64,000 bases of DNA from Onchocerca lupi (GCA_028564675.1 JAOVVO010000077.1:1-64000), one strand, 5' to 3'; positions 36,455-50,367 are shown, counted from the stretch's first letter. Program-made: numbers and translations. Notes: generated by a model from the letters alone, not told the origin.

Positions 36455-38347
36455 CGTCAATGCTTTTGTTACGAAGATTAATTTTCTTCAAAAATTGAAA
36501 GGATTTATTATCTCTGACGTCTGGTTGAAATCGTATTTTTTATTCTAAAATTTTGAAAATAATGGAAATATTTCTCTACGCTCATAATTTAAGGCAAAAT
36601 TGTCACATTTCAAAATTTGATTAATTCTGTATAGAAGCTTGATTCACTAAAACTAGAGCAGAACTGATTCCTGAAACTCATCAGGCAGTAAAAAGATTGA
36701 TAACATCAATAATGTTGCGGCTTGCGAAATTTGGTTTTTCGAAATGACGGAAGTGTTTATAGACTTAAAGTTTATAACTTAAAGTTGGTAACGTAGATAT
36801 ATTTATTGCATTGAATAAATATTATTTATTTAATAAAAAAAATTACTAAAATAACTTTCGTCTGAAATTTTGAAAATTAATCACGCAAGGCATTATTAAA
36901 ATCTTTTATGGAATACGTAATACAACTTCTTGCGCTAACCTTGAAATTATTTATTATTACTATTTCGTATGTGATTTAAAACTGCTTCTTGAGCAAGTCT
37001 CTCGATTGTTTTTCCGATTGAATTGAATTGAATAGCAGTAGCAGTAATATTAATCCTTGGGTCAAAATTTTCCTGTTTGAATGATAGAATATTTATTGAA
37101 ATGCAAATTTCACATTTCTGAACTGTTTTTTCAACCAATGCTATTTGTATAATGATTCATTACAGTCTTTTCAAGCAAAACCCCATTTGATTTATGCTGA
37201 AAGATATATCAAACAGGTCATACTGAATGTTTTTTATGAAATTATTTTAACCAGCACAGAATATCCTTATTTCCCCTCCTACATTAATCGCATTCTTCAT
37301 TATTGTTCTGGAAATTATTGTTTTCCATGATTATTATGAATTGCTTTTTCGTTTATATTATTTCTGAGTTCTTAAAATGAATACTGTCCACACTTCTATT
37401 TGATCTTTCTTGTGTTTATTTTTTTTCTCTCATGTTAGCCGTGCATATAAATATGCATCCGCGGCCATTTCTTTTATCCCATACTCACTAAACTACCATT
37501 ATCGACATTGTTAAGGAACATTCACTAGGAAATAGGGCGTTTGACTAAATTTTTTTTTAATTAATATTCGCATATGCATTTCATTGTTTTAATTCTCTCT
37601 CCCAAATCCATACTGCAAAGATTTTACTACTCAACACGCTCACTATAAATGCTTTGATAGGTTTCCTAACATGCTGCTGAAAGTTATACATCAGCACGAT
37701 TCCTGTAAAAATCAATGCCTAATTATTTATTATTTTATGATATTTGTGTGGTGTTTTGTTTGTTTTTAAAGTTAATTCAATTATCTTTTTACATTCATAA
37801 CATTCGTTACTTGCAATGATATTAATTAGACAATGCCATCTTAATTTTTTAATGATCGAAAAAAAAAAAAAAAAGAAGACTTAATCACTTCTTTGCCCTC
37901 TTTCCCGTGGAATCTTGCAGGACGATAAGCGACGAGATCACAAACATGACACTTAACCTCTTCCAAAAATATCACCAAATCACGTATTAAAAAATTTTTA
38001 AGTAAAGTCTGGGTGCAGAAATTCAAGCGCAGTATATGAAGATGTAATTCCTAAAGTCTTCAAATATGCATATAAAAAAATTAACTCACAAACACATTTT
38101 CATCGGCATAATGAACATCTGATAAATTCCTGGTCTTTCTGAATTTCTATCTCTTTCTTCCCAAGTCGAATATCTCTTGTCGGTCTTTTTTTGCAGTTTT
38201 TTTAAATAGCAGTTTTTTTATGGCTGATCTCCATTTTAAAAGGCTTTTTCTTGCAATAAGTAGGAAGTGGTAACGAATGTGCTATAGCAAATAAGAGTAC
38301 ATAATCTGAATTAAGAATTATACGGTTATCATTCAGGATAATTTCAA
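36455..38347. other. Intergenic, possible minus-strand coding scraps
   Basis: Two minus-strand stretches look slightly protein-like: 37138-36947 (ITATAIQFNSIGKTIERLAQ) and 38025-37880 (EEVKCHVCDLVAYRPARF). Neither has a clear start, acceptor or partner, so I do not call a gene. The first 400 bases are the Tribbles 3'UTR. Confidence 0.3.
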
Positions 38348-38560
38348 TCTATATAAATAAAAATGTAAATGTTCTTTGTTACAAATGATAAACCTCCAGT
38401 TCTCCACCGATTGCTTTCAAATTTTAACATAACCAAACAATCTCTACATCTACAAAGACAATGGAACAACAAAAAATATTGTACCCCTCAAATATTGTGA
38501 AATTAAACATATTAAACTAGCTGGATCGCCCACGCGAAGCGTGGCTGGGTCCAGCTGGTT
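38348..38560 (+). mobile_element. Helitron-like non-autonomous relic
   Basis: It starts TCTATATAAATAAAAATG, a form common at the 5' TC end of Helitrons. It reaches a GC-rich imperfect hairpin at 38519-38556 (arms AGCTGGATCGCCCACGC and GCGTGGCTGGGTCCAGCT around GAA), preceded by CTAG. Helitrons end in a short hairpin and CTRR, so the parts fit but their order is not perfect. No Rep/helicase is present. It could equally be another foldback element. Confidence 0.35.
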
Positions 38561-41469
38561 TTAACTAAAAATGGATAAAAATAAGGAAAAAGATTGGATG
38601 TGACTTGGAGCTGCAGACCAAAACAAATGCAAACTATACCCTTTACTTTGGAAGTAGCAATATAGCAAGAGTAAAACGTGGTAAGAAAATTTTTTCTTGT
38701 TGAAATATTGGATCTTTGGATTATTGAATCAAGATACCTCACTCCAAAGAAATGATTACTAACAGACAACATCTGGGAGAGAAGGAGTAATGCGACGAAA
38801 GTTCCAAGCCAGATGAATTATAATTGTATAAGTTAATGAATTCAAGGAGCCATAATTCAGCTAGAAGATTGAGCAGCAACCACTAATGTTGGACCAAATT
38901 GAACTATCGCAAGGATTACATTCATTGAAATCTTATGAAAATGAATTAAATAGACGCTATAAAGTCGAAGTTTAGTGTATTATTTGGATTAAATACTCTT
39001 CAAATCTAGTTCTATGTTATACACTTGAACGATGTTCAACAAACAAGATTTTCTCATTCCGTAACTAAAAGCCTGCACAGCTGCACAGTTACAACATAAC
39101 ACTATAAGAATCTATGAGAAGTGATGACATCATAGCAACATCCAGATCACTAAATAATGAATATTCAAAGCAGCTCATGTGATAACCTTGGTACTTCCTG
39201 TCCGGACACGAAAATGTTCAAACAAACCGCAGTCTTGGCACAGTTAAATAATAAAGGATTCATGCATCTGAAAACAAATTTTCAATTCATTTCTGTACTT
39301 TCATCATTGAACAAAACTCTTTTGGCGTAATAAATAACAGAAAGCAAAGATATGGAAAGATACATGATAAAATAATTAGAGAATATTTGAAACATCAAAC
39401 AACAACACTATAAACAAGACACGAAATATAATTTAATAATTTGAATTACTAAAAAATCAACCAAGTTGCACATCATGAAAGAAGAAAATTGAAAAATTCT
39501 GGTCTAAAAAAAAGTAAATAGAAATTTAATTTTTCACGACTGTTTCACTTTTCACAGGGAACAAACATGGAAGCAACATAAAGCATCAATCAAAAGTTTC
39601 TCGATGAAATATTTATAAAAGTCACATGAATTTATATTGCTCCAGTGACTTCAACAACTATAATGACACATTCAAATACATTTCACCTGGATCGATCTTA
39701 TTCTCAGTTAATTTATGTTTATGATTGGTTAACACCACTAATAATTTTACATAAGATTCTTGTATGAAGCTTTGATACATAGGTTGGTGTCGTACATTAA
39801 TAAATTTGGTATTTCGTTTTTGTTCTACATATTCAAAATTTCATCGTTCATAATTTGAATGAGAGAAGTAATATAATATGAAATTTCTGGAACTAATGCT
39901 TGATGAATGGGCAATGTTCAACTGAAATTACAAAAAAATTCGAAGATAATTTTGGAAAGTGATCAAGTTCTCGCGATAAAGAACAACGCTTTCGAAAAAC
40001 TTTATGTTTAAAGCTTTAGTTCGGATCTTAGTCATGCTATGCATTTTTTATATCTATATGATTTGGGATTATTCCGCTTATCATATGATCGATCAGTGAT
40101 GCCAAAACTGACTGCAGTGATCTTATTAAATTAGATATAAATGAAATCTAAAGATTATCTACATAAAGTGAAATACTCGGGAACCTTACCGCTCTATTTA
40201 CGGAAAGATGACCCAGATTTGATCATTGCAAACCAATTCAAGATGACCCAGATTTGACCATTTCACCATTGCAAACCACTTTTTCTCGAACATTTTAGAA
40301 AATGAAACTTTGCAAATATTTCAAATCTTCATGCTAAATTTCAACTTCTATTCAAAATCTCTTTATAGATCTGCAGTGTTGAACAGGTTCCATAAATCCA
40401 AATTTTTCTGGACAATCCTGTTTCCTTAATTTAATTATTTTTCAACTTTTCTAAAGTCACAATTGTTATAGATAGGATATTTGAACAAGGTATATATAAA
40501 TTCCCATTTACAATGTTTCATTTAATTCTAGAATACAAAAAAATAGAAGAGAAATGGTGAGGAAAATTTGCATTAGTGAAAATTAAAATCAAACGAAAAT
40601 ATTTCCTATCAGAGAATCATTTTCGCCTTTTTCATTAATATCTCCTATAACTAAATATGCATATGGAAATCTCACCGCAATGAAAAAGCTCGATTCTTGA
40701 TTCTCGACTTGATTCTTTACCCATTCTTCGATTCTTGAGTGTTGATTGCAAGTCGACCATTTAACATTTAATTTATCGATGAGTCAAATCAAACTCTAGC
40801 GGCTTATTCCATTGTCCATGGGTTCGATTCTGATGTCATCGATGTGTAGGCAAAATCTTAAGACTTACTGATATTGTCATTTTAGACGAAAATAAACGTT
40901 GCCTCGCACATCTTTATATCGTTTTCATCTTCTATCCATAAAAATGCCATTCATTTCACTTCCATCACATCCTTGAAAAAACCAAATTTAATTCCAACAA
41001 GTTTCCTTTCAATAATTAAGTTTCTTATAATTCGAAAGTCAGGTAACTCATCAAGACTCTAACAAGAGCATGAGTAAATTTTCTCGACCAGAAAAAATAA
41101 ACTTTCTTACGTCTTACGTTTGTAAAGAAGAGAGATAGAGTGCTGCAACAGGTTGTATCGGTCCTGCTTGGCAAATTGCGGTTCAAAGTGTTTCTTCCTT
41201 CTGCTACTGGTTGATTAGTTTTAGGTGGGATCAGGTTGGCGCTGCGTGAGTTTGGTTTCGGAGGTTCTGCGGAGTATGAGGGTGTATTGGTCTGTTATTG
41301 GTTACCACTATCATAAATACATCATTTTTCGGTGTGCAATTAGTCATAAGTAAAAGAGACATGGAAAATTGCTAGACAGATACGATATATTGCAGATATA
41401 ATGCTAGATACGCTAGATACAACGGGTTGCACGACTTTCCATCTTATCAAGCACTTTATTAAATTTGAC
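38561..41469. other. Intergenic ahead of rpl-10
   Basis: No gene seen. A short duplication of GATGACCCAGATTTGA lies at about 40205-40260. The last 250 bases (41150-41340) are richer in G+C than the rest and carry GGTGGGATCAGG. They probably include the rpl-10 promoter. Confidence 0.4.
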
Positions 41470-41477
41470 GTTTTTAG
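41470..41477 (+). promoter_or_regulatory. Probable trans-splice acceptor of rpl-10
   Basis: GTTTTTAG ends three bases before the rpl-10 ATG. A very short 5'UTR after a spliced leader is normal for nematode ribosomal protein genes. Confidence 0.6.
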
Positions 41478-41480
41478 GAA

Positions 41481-42015
41481 ATGGGACGACGGCCAGCAAG
41501 GTGTTATCGTTATATCAAGAACAAGCCATATCCCAAATCTCGATTCTGTCGCGGAGTTCCTGATCCAAAAATTCGTATCTTTGATTTGGGCAAAAAGAAA
41601 GCTACAGTAGATGAATTCCCACTATGTGTTCACTTAATGTCTAATGAACGAGAACATCTCTCATCGGAAGCGCTTGAGGTATGCTCTGCTGTAACTTGAA
41701 TTTGAAGTTTCCTTGAAGACTGTTTAAAGAATAGGCAAAATTGAATTCTTATATAATTTCAAGGAATTCTTATTCTTTTGTTTGATTTCGTTAATACTTA
41801 TTTTTGCTCGTTTCCAATTCATACGTAACATATAAATTGTCCTTGGAAAAGAATATTTAATTTGTATCCAGGAAAAGCAGAATAAGTGGTGATTGTTAGG
41901 AGTCATATTTTAGTAACCTTATCCTTCTCTGTCTGGTATATTTTATTGAAAATAAACGAAAATTGAATCTCAATATTTCCCATCTTCCTTCAGAAATGCT
42001 TGAGATAATGTTATT

Positions 42016-42052
<37 letters not shown>

Positions 42053-42882
42053 CTTGATGATATCTCAAAGTGCCTAATTTTAATGTTTCCATTATCAGGC
42101 AGCTCGTATTTGTGCCAATAAGTACATGGTAAAGAACTGTGGTAAGGACGGTTTCCATATGCGCGTACGTAAGCACCCGTATCATGTTGTACGTATTAAT
42201 AAAATGTTATCATGTGCTGGTGCTGATCGCTTGCAAACTGGAATGCGAGGAGCTTTTGGTAAACCTCAAGGCTTAGTTGCACGAGTTGATATTGGTGACA
42301 TATTGATATCGGTTCGAGTCAAGGAACAGGTTCGTATTATTTAATAATTATTTAGGAGAATACATTACATTTCCGGTTAAGTAACACATTTATTACTTAT
42401 TGCAAATAATTTTACTGCGAAATCCCATATGAGGATTCTTGCATTGAATTAATAGATAAATGGTACTTCGTATAACATTCAGATTTAAAACGGAATCCAA
42501 CGATTTATTCTTCCATTAAATATAAGCTATTCCCAGAAATATTTTTTGAAATTGGTTGAAATTTTCCAGAAAATATTTCTGAGAATATTTCTGAGAATTA
42601 TATTTAGATTATTCTTTAATTGGCCAATATCTTTAAAATAGGAAGCTGATAACTGGCAATATTTAGCATGAAGAGCATGCAGTAGAAGCTTTTCGAAGAG
42701 CGAAGTTTAAGTTCCCTGGACGTCAACTTATTGTGGTATCAAGGAAATGGGGCTTCACAAAATGGGACAAAGATGAATACGAGAAGATGCGTGGAGAAGG
42801 ACGTTTGGTACCAGATGGTGCAACATGCAAACTTGTGCGAGAGCATGGACCATTATCGAAATGGATTCATAATCCTATTTAA
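41481..42882 (+). CDS. rpl-10: 60S ribosomal protein L10 (uL16)
   Basis: uL16 sits near the corridor between the A and P tRNA sites of the large ribosomal subunit and is among the last proteins added to it. Three exons (41481-41678, 42099-42329, 42667-42882) give 214 aa, the standard length. It starts MGRRPARCYRYIKNKPYPKS. Other signatures are GVPDPKIRIFDLGKKKA, MLSCAGADRLQTGMRGAFGK and FPGRQLIVVSRKWGFTK. The loop GMRGAFGKPQG lies in the expected place. The polyadenylation signal AATAAA is at 42914, just after the stop. The intron with the long A run (42018-42048) lies between exons one and two. Intact. Confidence 0.98.
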
Positions 42883-42913
42883 AAATTGTTAAATATTATT
42901 ATTTTTGTTTTCG

Positions 42914-42919
42914 AATAAA
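42914..42919 (+). terminator. Polyadenylation signal of rpl-10
   Basis: AATAAA lies 32 bases after the rpl-10 stop codon. Confidence 0.7.
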
Positions 42920-43652
42920 ATATATTTGATTGTTATTATCCGTGCTTGTAATATGTGATTCGGGTTCGATCAGAAAATCATAGATTCTGCACTACAGAAA
43001 GTTCTTTGACCTCAGAAAAGCGCTTCAACAGCAGTGCATCTTCAAATATCGTTTGGTGGAAGAAATCTGAGTGTAAGTCATGACTGAATGAAGTTCTACA
43101 TATTGGATCGAGGATGTTTGAAGCGTCACTGTTTCACAGACTGAATCGCTGCAATCTTGTGGTTACTTATTATAAGTGCAATTTCATTTATTGCATAGAG
43201 CTTGCAATTATGTGAATAATTTTTGTCACACATCAATTTCCATTTCTTTTTTGGACATGCTTGAGCATTGTCTCGTCGTAGTCGCTACATATTTCCATTT
43301 CTTTTGGTTCTTGGATAGAAATGGTGATATGCTTTGTGACTGGAGAACTGATTTGTTTTATTAGGCTCTTCGCAGGTTCTGATCTCATATTTTTCAAAAT
43401 CGCTAGCTATAAATAAATACTCCGCCAGTTGTTAGTTCAATTAGATGAACAAATAAATCTGATGGACAAATGTTGATTTACTGTTAATTTTGGCGATGAC
43501 TCTTTCATTCATTCACTTGAATCAAACCTAACTAGTAATTTGGTCTTATCCGTAATTAAAAAATGGGTCAATTCTTAATTCTGGTCTATGATGTCTCACA
43601 TTCCCTTACCTGTAAAACTATTGTAACTTAATTTTTCAATTTTGTAGAATTT
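42920..43652. other. Intergenic between convergent genes
   Basis: This lies between the 3' ends of rpl-10 and the PDZ gene. No coding signal was found apart from shadow frames. Confidence 0.4.
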
Positions 43653-46298
43653 TTAGACCTGTTTCTGAGCTATTTGTTGTACGTCCTCAGGCATTTCAAT
43701 ATGCGTATCGGCTTCAACTCCCGTCTGAATCAATATCTGTATCTAAAACTTCAAACATTCCCTTTAAAAAGCTTATTTTTTTTGCTGCTTAAGGCTTAGT
43801 ATCAAAAGAAACCCTAATTTATTCTAATTAACGGAAAAATATTGCTTCTTTCGATTGATTTCGGAAAAGAATAGAAGATTTCACATGCTTCTACTTAAAG
43901 TCCAATTTGATTTTGTCAAAATCTTAGAAGTCTTTTGCAGAATGAAATCAGTATAGTAACTGTCTTCTGTCTCGTATGGAAGGTAGTTGCATTAACTTTG
44001 TCAGATATAAGCATTAAAATAGATTTTCTCCAATCAAATCTATTCAAAATTTGCAATTTTACTTGTCTTTTAGTATCGAAGCCATGCCTTATCCAGAAGG
44101 CTAACATCGTTTTACTTGTAATGCGTTCACCGTTTACTTTTCTGCAATTATTGTCATATTATTTCATTATTATTTACTTGCCATTAATTCTTTTCTTGAT
44201 TTTTTTCTATTTTTTTTCTTTTCTTGATTTTTTTTTTATCCTTTTTCGTTTAATTCTATCCCATTTAATTCACTTCAACACTAATTAATTACCAAAGTAT
44301 TATTTATTGTTATTGATTTTAACTTTCATTTCAGTTCCTATAGGTTCATTTAGTGAAATAAATTTAAAAGCTTTTACAAAAATGCATCTCTTACAAAGCA
44401 ACATCTCATTAGAATAAATGAGAGATTCTGCTGAGTCTCTTTGGATAATTGATTTTTTTTTTTTGTTTAACTACATATATTTAAGCAGATTTGTTTTGTT
44501 GTTTATTATTAATGGGAAAATGATAAACTTCTTCTATCATATAATTTAAATAATCAGATAATCTAATATCAATTTTTTTATGAGACTTCTTTCTAGTGAT
44601 CTAAATCTAATAATTAACTTCAATAAGTATGAAATGAACTTAATAATATCGCCAGGTCGAAGGTGTACAGATGCCAAGCTTCCTGGTATGACACTCGCTA
44701 CTTGCAATTGTTCTTTATTATCGTATTTCACGGACAGGCCAAGTTCCTGGCCTAGATCCATATCCGGAAATGACTCTATTCGAATTTGTACCTAGAAACT
44801 CTTCGCTGTTATTAAATGAACAAAATATATTCTGGAATAAAATCTCACAATGTCATGATCCATTCCTGTGATTTTTCACGGAGATGAGAAATATCAGAAT
44901 ATCAGCAGTCGCTTTGAATTCTTATTTAAACTGGTAAACATTTAATAAGTATAATATCACAAGTTTCGTACCATATACACTTCAACAGCTCGCAATATCT
45001 TCATTGAGCTGCCCTTCTCAATAGTTAGTGTTTCAACGGTAGTAAGCATGTGTTTACAACATGAAAAACTGCATCGTATCAGTGTGACGTTTGCTTGCTG
45101 TAGTAAGTTTACTAATTATTTTATTTAGAAGAATAGAAATTCGAGACTGCTTTCATTTTTCGAAGAAAGTAACAATAAACTAAAAATAATCAGATTATCT
45201 TCGTTGAAAGTACGTTGGAAAATTTAACTTAATGTTAGGAAACTTGAAACGGCAACTAGCTCCATCTTCAATAAAAATACATAAAAATGACAATTGTGTA
45301 AATTCCAAAAAAAGGTACGTGCTTTTCCTGATTCAGAAAGTTGTTGATTCAGATCCTTAATCGTTTTTAATTTTTTACGATTTATTGCAATGATTTTATC
45401 ACCCACGCCCACTTGTCCAACTGATGAGCCGAACGGCTCCACTAATGTCACCTGCATTTCAAAAATTTGTGATTAAAGGAAGAAATGAACTATGACCTGT
45501 AACTTGCAGAAAGAATATATGATGAATGGATTAATAAAAACAATGGAGATGAATGCTTGGCGATAGTAAAGGTGTAAATAATAAGAAATAATTACAATTA
45601 TAAAAAATAATCATAGTATTTATCTTCGGAAAGGACGATAAGAGGACATTGCTTACTTTTAGGTTCATTCAAAAGAGAGCTAAATAAAAGACCTAAGTAG
45701 AGAGATTCCCGTGTCAGTTGATGTTTGATAGGCTATGATAAAGCGATATTTAATTTTGATAATAATGGCTCTCATTTCATTTTCACTTTCTTCTTGTCTT
45801 ATTTGCTTATCCATCCGTTTATTTTTAAACTTCTAATTCTGAACTGGCAAATAAACGGCAATCTTTGTTTTCATTAGATGTTATAAGCGCATGAAGATTT
45901 TAAAATTTCTTTGCTTGAAACATTCTCAAAATTGAAAAGAAGAATCAGTTCTGTTGCATATGATTAATTTCATTCGAACCTTTTCAGAGGCGATTTTTTT
46001 TGCATGATCCAAAAACCTACCCTTAGATCACCTTTGTTAATTCTCAAACCGAAAGGCTTCTTTAAAATTACTGTCACCTGAAATTAATGATATCACCCAA
46101 CTGCTTGTTCAACTTCTTAGTCCAGCCAATCATCATGTTTGCATCAAATATAGCACTAAGGTTAGGAGTAGAGAATAAAGATCAAATTAACAGTCAAAGA
46201 GATATTTTGAATAAATTTTGAAATAAGTACACCATTATTTCAGTTGAAAAACTGCTTCCATTTTCAGTTCTTCTACATCGTCGTGATGATCTTTTCAT
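43653..46298 (-). CDS. Two-PDZ-domain protein, about 180 aa
   Basis: PDZ domains bind C-terminal peptides and assemble membrane or signalling complexes. Exons 46233-46298, 46021-46077, 45319-45451, 44640-44775 (or to 44791), 43961-44039 and 43653-43724. PDZ1 begins VTVILKKPFGLRINKGDL, with carboxylate-binding loop PFGL, and continues GVGDKIIAINRKKL. PDZ2 has loop ELGLSV and the stretch VIPGSLASVHLRPGDIIK, then ends KTVTIL. The C-terminus is a short acidic tail. The joint between exons three and four is problematic. The best acceptor (TTTCTAG at 44792) keeps the final PDZ1 strand VQIRIE but is out of frame. An acceptor 16 bases further in keeps the frame but loses that strand. Small secreted-signal-less PDZ proteins of this kind occur in nematodes, and the ligand is unknown. 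Confidence 0.75.
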
Positions 46299-49200
46299 AT
46301 TGCTTCCTTTTGAAAAAAATACGGCAACGATAAATGAACCGCTCTACAACGCTCACCAAATAAAGTTGAAAACAAAATGCCTGTTGACTTTTCAGTAACG
46401 CTTTCAACATTTGCAATTGACTGATACATTTTCTTACAAAATTCGTAAAATAAAACTTTCATTTGCATATCTTAATTCTGATATTTGCGCATAAGTAGTC
46501 AGTGAATGATATAATGAAATACGGTTGTGAACTAAAACAAAAATGGAAAATGATCAGCTGATTTTTTTTGTCGAATCGGTGCCCTTTTTTTATCTTCACA
46601 ACTTATACAAAATTTGAAAAGGATTGCTTCTAAGGTCAATTAGTGGCTCATTTTGAACATAGTAATCTCTTTTAGATAGAGAAAAACGGATAGAACAGCA
46701 ATTAAATCTTCGCAAAAATGCTCTTCTGCAATAACTGTACTCGCTTTTGCTATGAATGACACGAAATTGTAAAAGTTTGCAGTTGAGAACAAAAAGCACT
46801 GAAAAAGAAGAATGCGATTGTCAACAAGATTTTGACAAATTGAGAGAAATTTGTCGTGAAATTTTTTTGTCTAGAGAAATTGAGATTGATTGATTGTGTA
46901 GACGAATTTGTAATGTAATAGAGGTTTTGTTGTGACGTAGTTTTTTGCCACAGCTACGAAACAACACAATTTATCGATGAATATCGAAGGCACAGTCGAT
47001 ATAGCTTGAATATTCTTTGTTTTATAGATAAAGGAATTTATTTGGGATTATTTGGAGTTGGAAACTGATAAGGTTTAATGTACGATTGAAGGTGAGTTGA
47101 AATGCACTGCTTTTCCAGTTGTCAAGAAGAGTACTGAAATAACGAAAGAATTGCAGTGCAAAACCGATTTGAAGAATTCTATAGGTCCAGTGAATCCGTT
47201 ATGAAAACAAAATATCTTTTTATCGTGGAGTTTTTACAATATTCCAGACACTACTCATGGGCGTGATCATAAGACCGGAACATTTACATGGATCTGCAAT
47301 TTTTTACTATTAAAGCTGGAAAATCTCAACAAAGATGAGAAATAAAGATGAAAATTATAGATACGTGAATTAGTCCTCTTTTCTACCATTGAAGATATAA
47401 AGCTGGGGAATCGGAGATAAGGATGAGAATAGATATCAAGTCGTAACATTCATTTATATTCATTTCAGGTGATGAGTCATGGGAATTTTCTTTTTTTTCC
47501 AATCTAGTACTTTGATTATTTGAACATACTTATGTAAAATTATTTCGGCTTTTCCGACAAAATTTAATTAATTTTCATGAAAACTATATCCAAGAATATT
47601 TGAATCTTAATGAATCAAATAATTATTACTTGGAATCATTTCAATTCCTAAAATCAAGCCAGTGCATTCTTTGAATTTTGTTTAGTCCGTACCATCAATA
47701 GCAGAGGAATTGAAATATAGGAATGGCAGGTATTCGTCAGCTTCGTTTAATATAATTGTCTCGAATACTTTGATCAACTAAAATTATCTCTGTTAGGAAT
47801 GATTACTTTAATTAATTCGTTTGCTATTAACTAATAAAAATTGTTGCTTGGAATTTCTCAAAACTAAAGCATTGTTTTCTTGTACATAATTTACATGTTC
47901 AAACTGGTAGTGAAGGAACTTACAACTGTCTTATCTTTTTGTCTTTTCTTTTGTGATCAAATTTCCGGGTCAGAAACAAAGTCAGTACGTGGCATTTTGC
48001 GTCAAATGATATAAAAGTTGTTCAAGCACGTCATTATATCTTGTATCTTTTTCCTTCTTAATTTAAGGTCGAGAAGAAATTAGTGAACTTGAACTATGAT
48101 ATCCACATTCTCTGTCAATCAAAACTTCTCAAGTAAAGATTATTGTTCTTATGCCAGTAATTCAAATATCCCCTAACATCCATAAGTTCCACTTGTGTTA
48201 TTTATAAAGTACGGGATTAGTTTTATTTTTCAAATCTCTTGCCTCCATTTTTAAAATTCAGTCATTATTTCATAAGCGAATATCGAAATACAAATGCAAC
48301 AGAACTGGATTGAAATTACTTTAGAATAACTTTATGATTAAATTTATTCTAACTGTACGTTTGTTGCCAATAGTTCTTGCTAGCTTCTTTTACATTCTAG
48401 CATCAAAAATAGAACACGATTTATTTAAAATGAATCCCAAACTTCAAACAAAATTATAATTTTATTTCTTCATATACTTTATAATTTGCTCCCTCAAATC
48501 TCATATTCTTGTCGTGACAATTGGTCCAATCACCAAATAATCTCATAATTAAAATTATTGTATATGATTCACAAAAGACTTTCTTTGGTGTCTTCTGGTG
48601 GAATCTGTTGCTGAAGAACTTGATCATTTCCGGATCGTAAAGTTACACCAGTAAATTTCTGCTAATGATTATGTAAATTTTGCATCATTTTTCCAAATCG
48701 TTAATTTATTTCCAGCTGCTCAAAATACTAGCTTCTTTCTCAATAAAAATCTTTTATTTTAAAAACTCATGAGAAAAAGTCAAGTTTACTTTCAAACAAC
48801 AAATGGAAGTTAAATATGCGAAATCATTACGACTACAGAGTCTTAGTACTTGAAGAAAAGTTAAGATGAAGTAAGGATAAGGAGAGGGGATGAGTTTCAC
48901 TTATATCGAAAACTTTCACATCTTTTCGATCTTTTAGCATGAACTGGATTCTTATCATCCAGAGCTTCTTTCACTCCCCTCATCTCAGTGTCCGTTTTCT
49001 CTTACATGCCATCCGGTATTGTTCAACAATCTTCTCTTGCCTGATATGGAATCATATGTTAATTTTTCATATGAGAAAAATGGATGTTTTAAATGTCACA
49101 TCTCTCAGTCGTCCTAATTTATTTTTTAGATATGAAATGCGAAAATTCTACCTGTCCCTTCGCATTAGAAAAACTTTAATCATTGAATATTATCAATTTG

Positions 49201-50367
49201 TGCAGCACACAAAATAGCACACGAAATCTCGTTGATAACTTTTCACATTAACTCACTAATGTTTCATGAATGAAGCAACTAATACTCTATGCATTACCGG
49301 CGTGATAACGTTATCAGTGTGTTATCACACTCACAACGTGAAAGAGACCAAAGTTACGGATTATCTTCCATTTCTGACCAGCATTGTTATCATAGAATGT
49401 CCTCTCTCTCTCCCTCCCTCCCCCATCGTGTCTCTCCTAGATCACCATGCTCTTTTCTTTTCGTGTATGACTTCCTGTGGCGGAAAACGATCTTCAAAAT
49501 TTATACGCGCCAAAAAGCGAACGCATGTTCATTTCTAAGGTAATCGATATTTGGTACCAGGGTGTTGTATATTATTTGGGTTAGAGTTCAAGGCTCAAGA
49601 TTGCTGTTTACTGTAAGGTTTTGATCTCAATTAGGCATAGTAATTCGAAAGATACGATCAGTGCAAGTTGAAGAGAGACATCCACTACTCAAATATTTAT
49701 TTGTGTCCAATGCAATGCATTGACGGTTGATAATTCTGCGACAAAAGCGCCTAGCTCTAGCATCTCTTTAAAATATATGGGTCGGGAAGATGCGGAAAGA
49801 AGTAACAGTAACTCACCTAATTTTAATAGTACATTATCATATATTTATTTATTCGAAAGAAAACAAAACACCATTCATAAAAAAAGCATGTGTTCCTAAC
49901 TAGGTACTTTTTCTGTGGATGCCTTGTTTCCACCCGAATTATACTTGCTCAAATTTGACTGAAAAACTTATAATAACCGGGTAGACAGATTGTACAAAAG
50001 GATCCGAATTCTCGTCGTGATAAAAGCAGTAACTGCTACAACAGCAAAATATTTGGGACATCTGGAAATGAATTAGATGAATAGTACAATAATGGAACAA
50101 AGAAAATTTACTCCTTTCAAATTTTCTCTAACTGATGCTATTATCATACAAAGCAATTGTTTTATCCATATCTGTGATGAATTTTGATTTGTATCAAATA
50201 CACAATTGATTTATGCCGTCTTACTGCAATCAGTGAGAAGATGATTAATAATTTCATTACATTCGTGATATTATTATTTGAAGATTTTATCATTGCTTAA
50301 TGCTTGGCTTTATACCGAAGTATCAATTCTTCTGTCTTTTTTGTAAAGAATTATATCTTAATTACAA
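46299..50367. other. Long intergenic stretch with GATA-site cluster
   Basis: No supported gene in about 4 kb. Short open frames at 46596-46799 (-), 47267-47449 (-) and 48939-49217 (+) lack splice support. A CT-rich simple stretch lies at 49393-49430. A cluster of TGATAA sites at 49303-49392 is listed separately. Confidence 0.4.
49303..49392. promoter_or_regulatory. Cluster of four TGATAA (GATA-factor) sites
   Basis: TGATAACGTTATCA (49303-49316) is a perfect 14-bp palindrome made of two opposed TGATAA sites. Further TTATCA copies lie at 49322-49327 and 49387-49392. In nematodes, GATA factors such as ELT-2 bind TGATAA in gut genes. Which gene this might serve is unknown. Confidence 0.4.

Noticed and set aside
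40755..40850. Possible tRNA: GGGTTCGATTCT resembles a B box
   Set aside because: No A box, no cloverleaf stems and no matching acceptor arm could be drawn.
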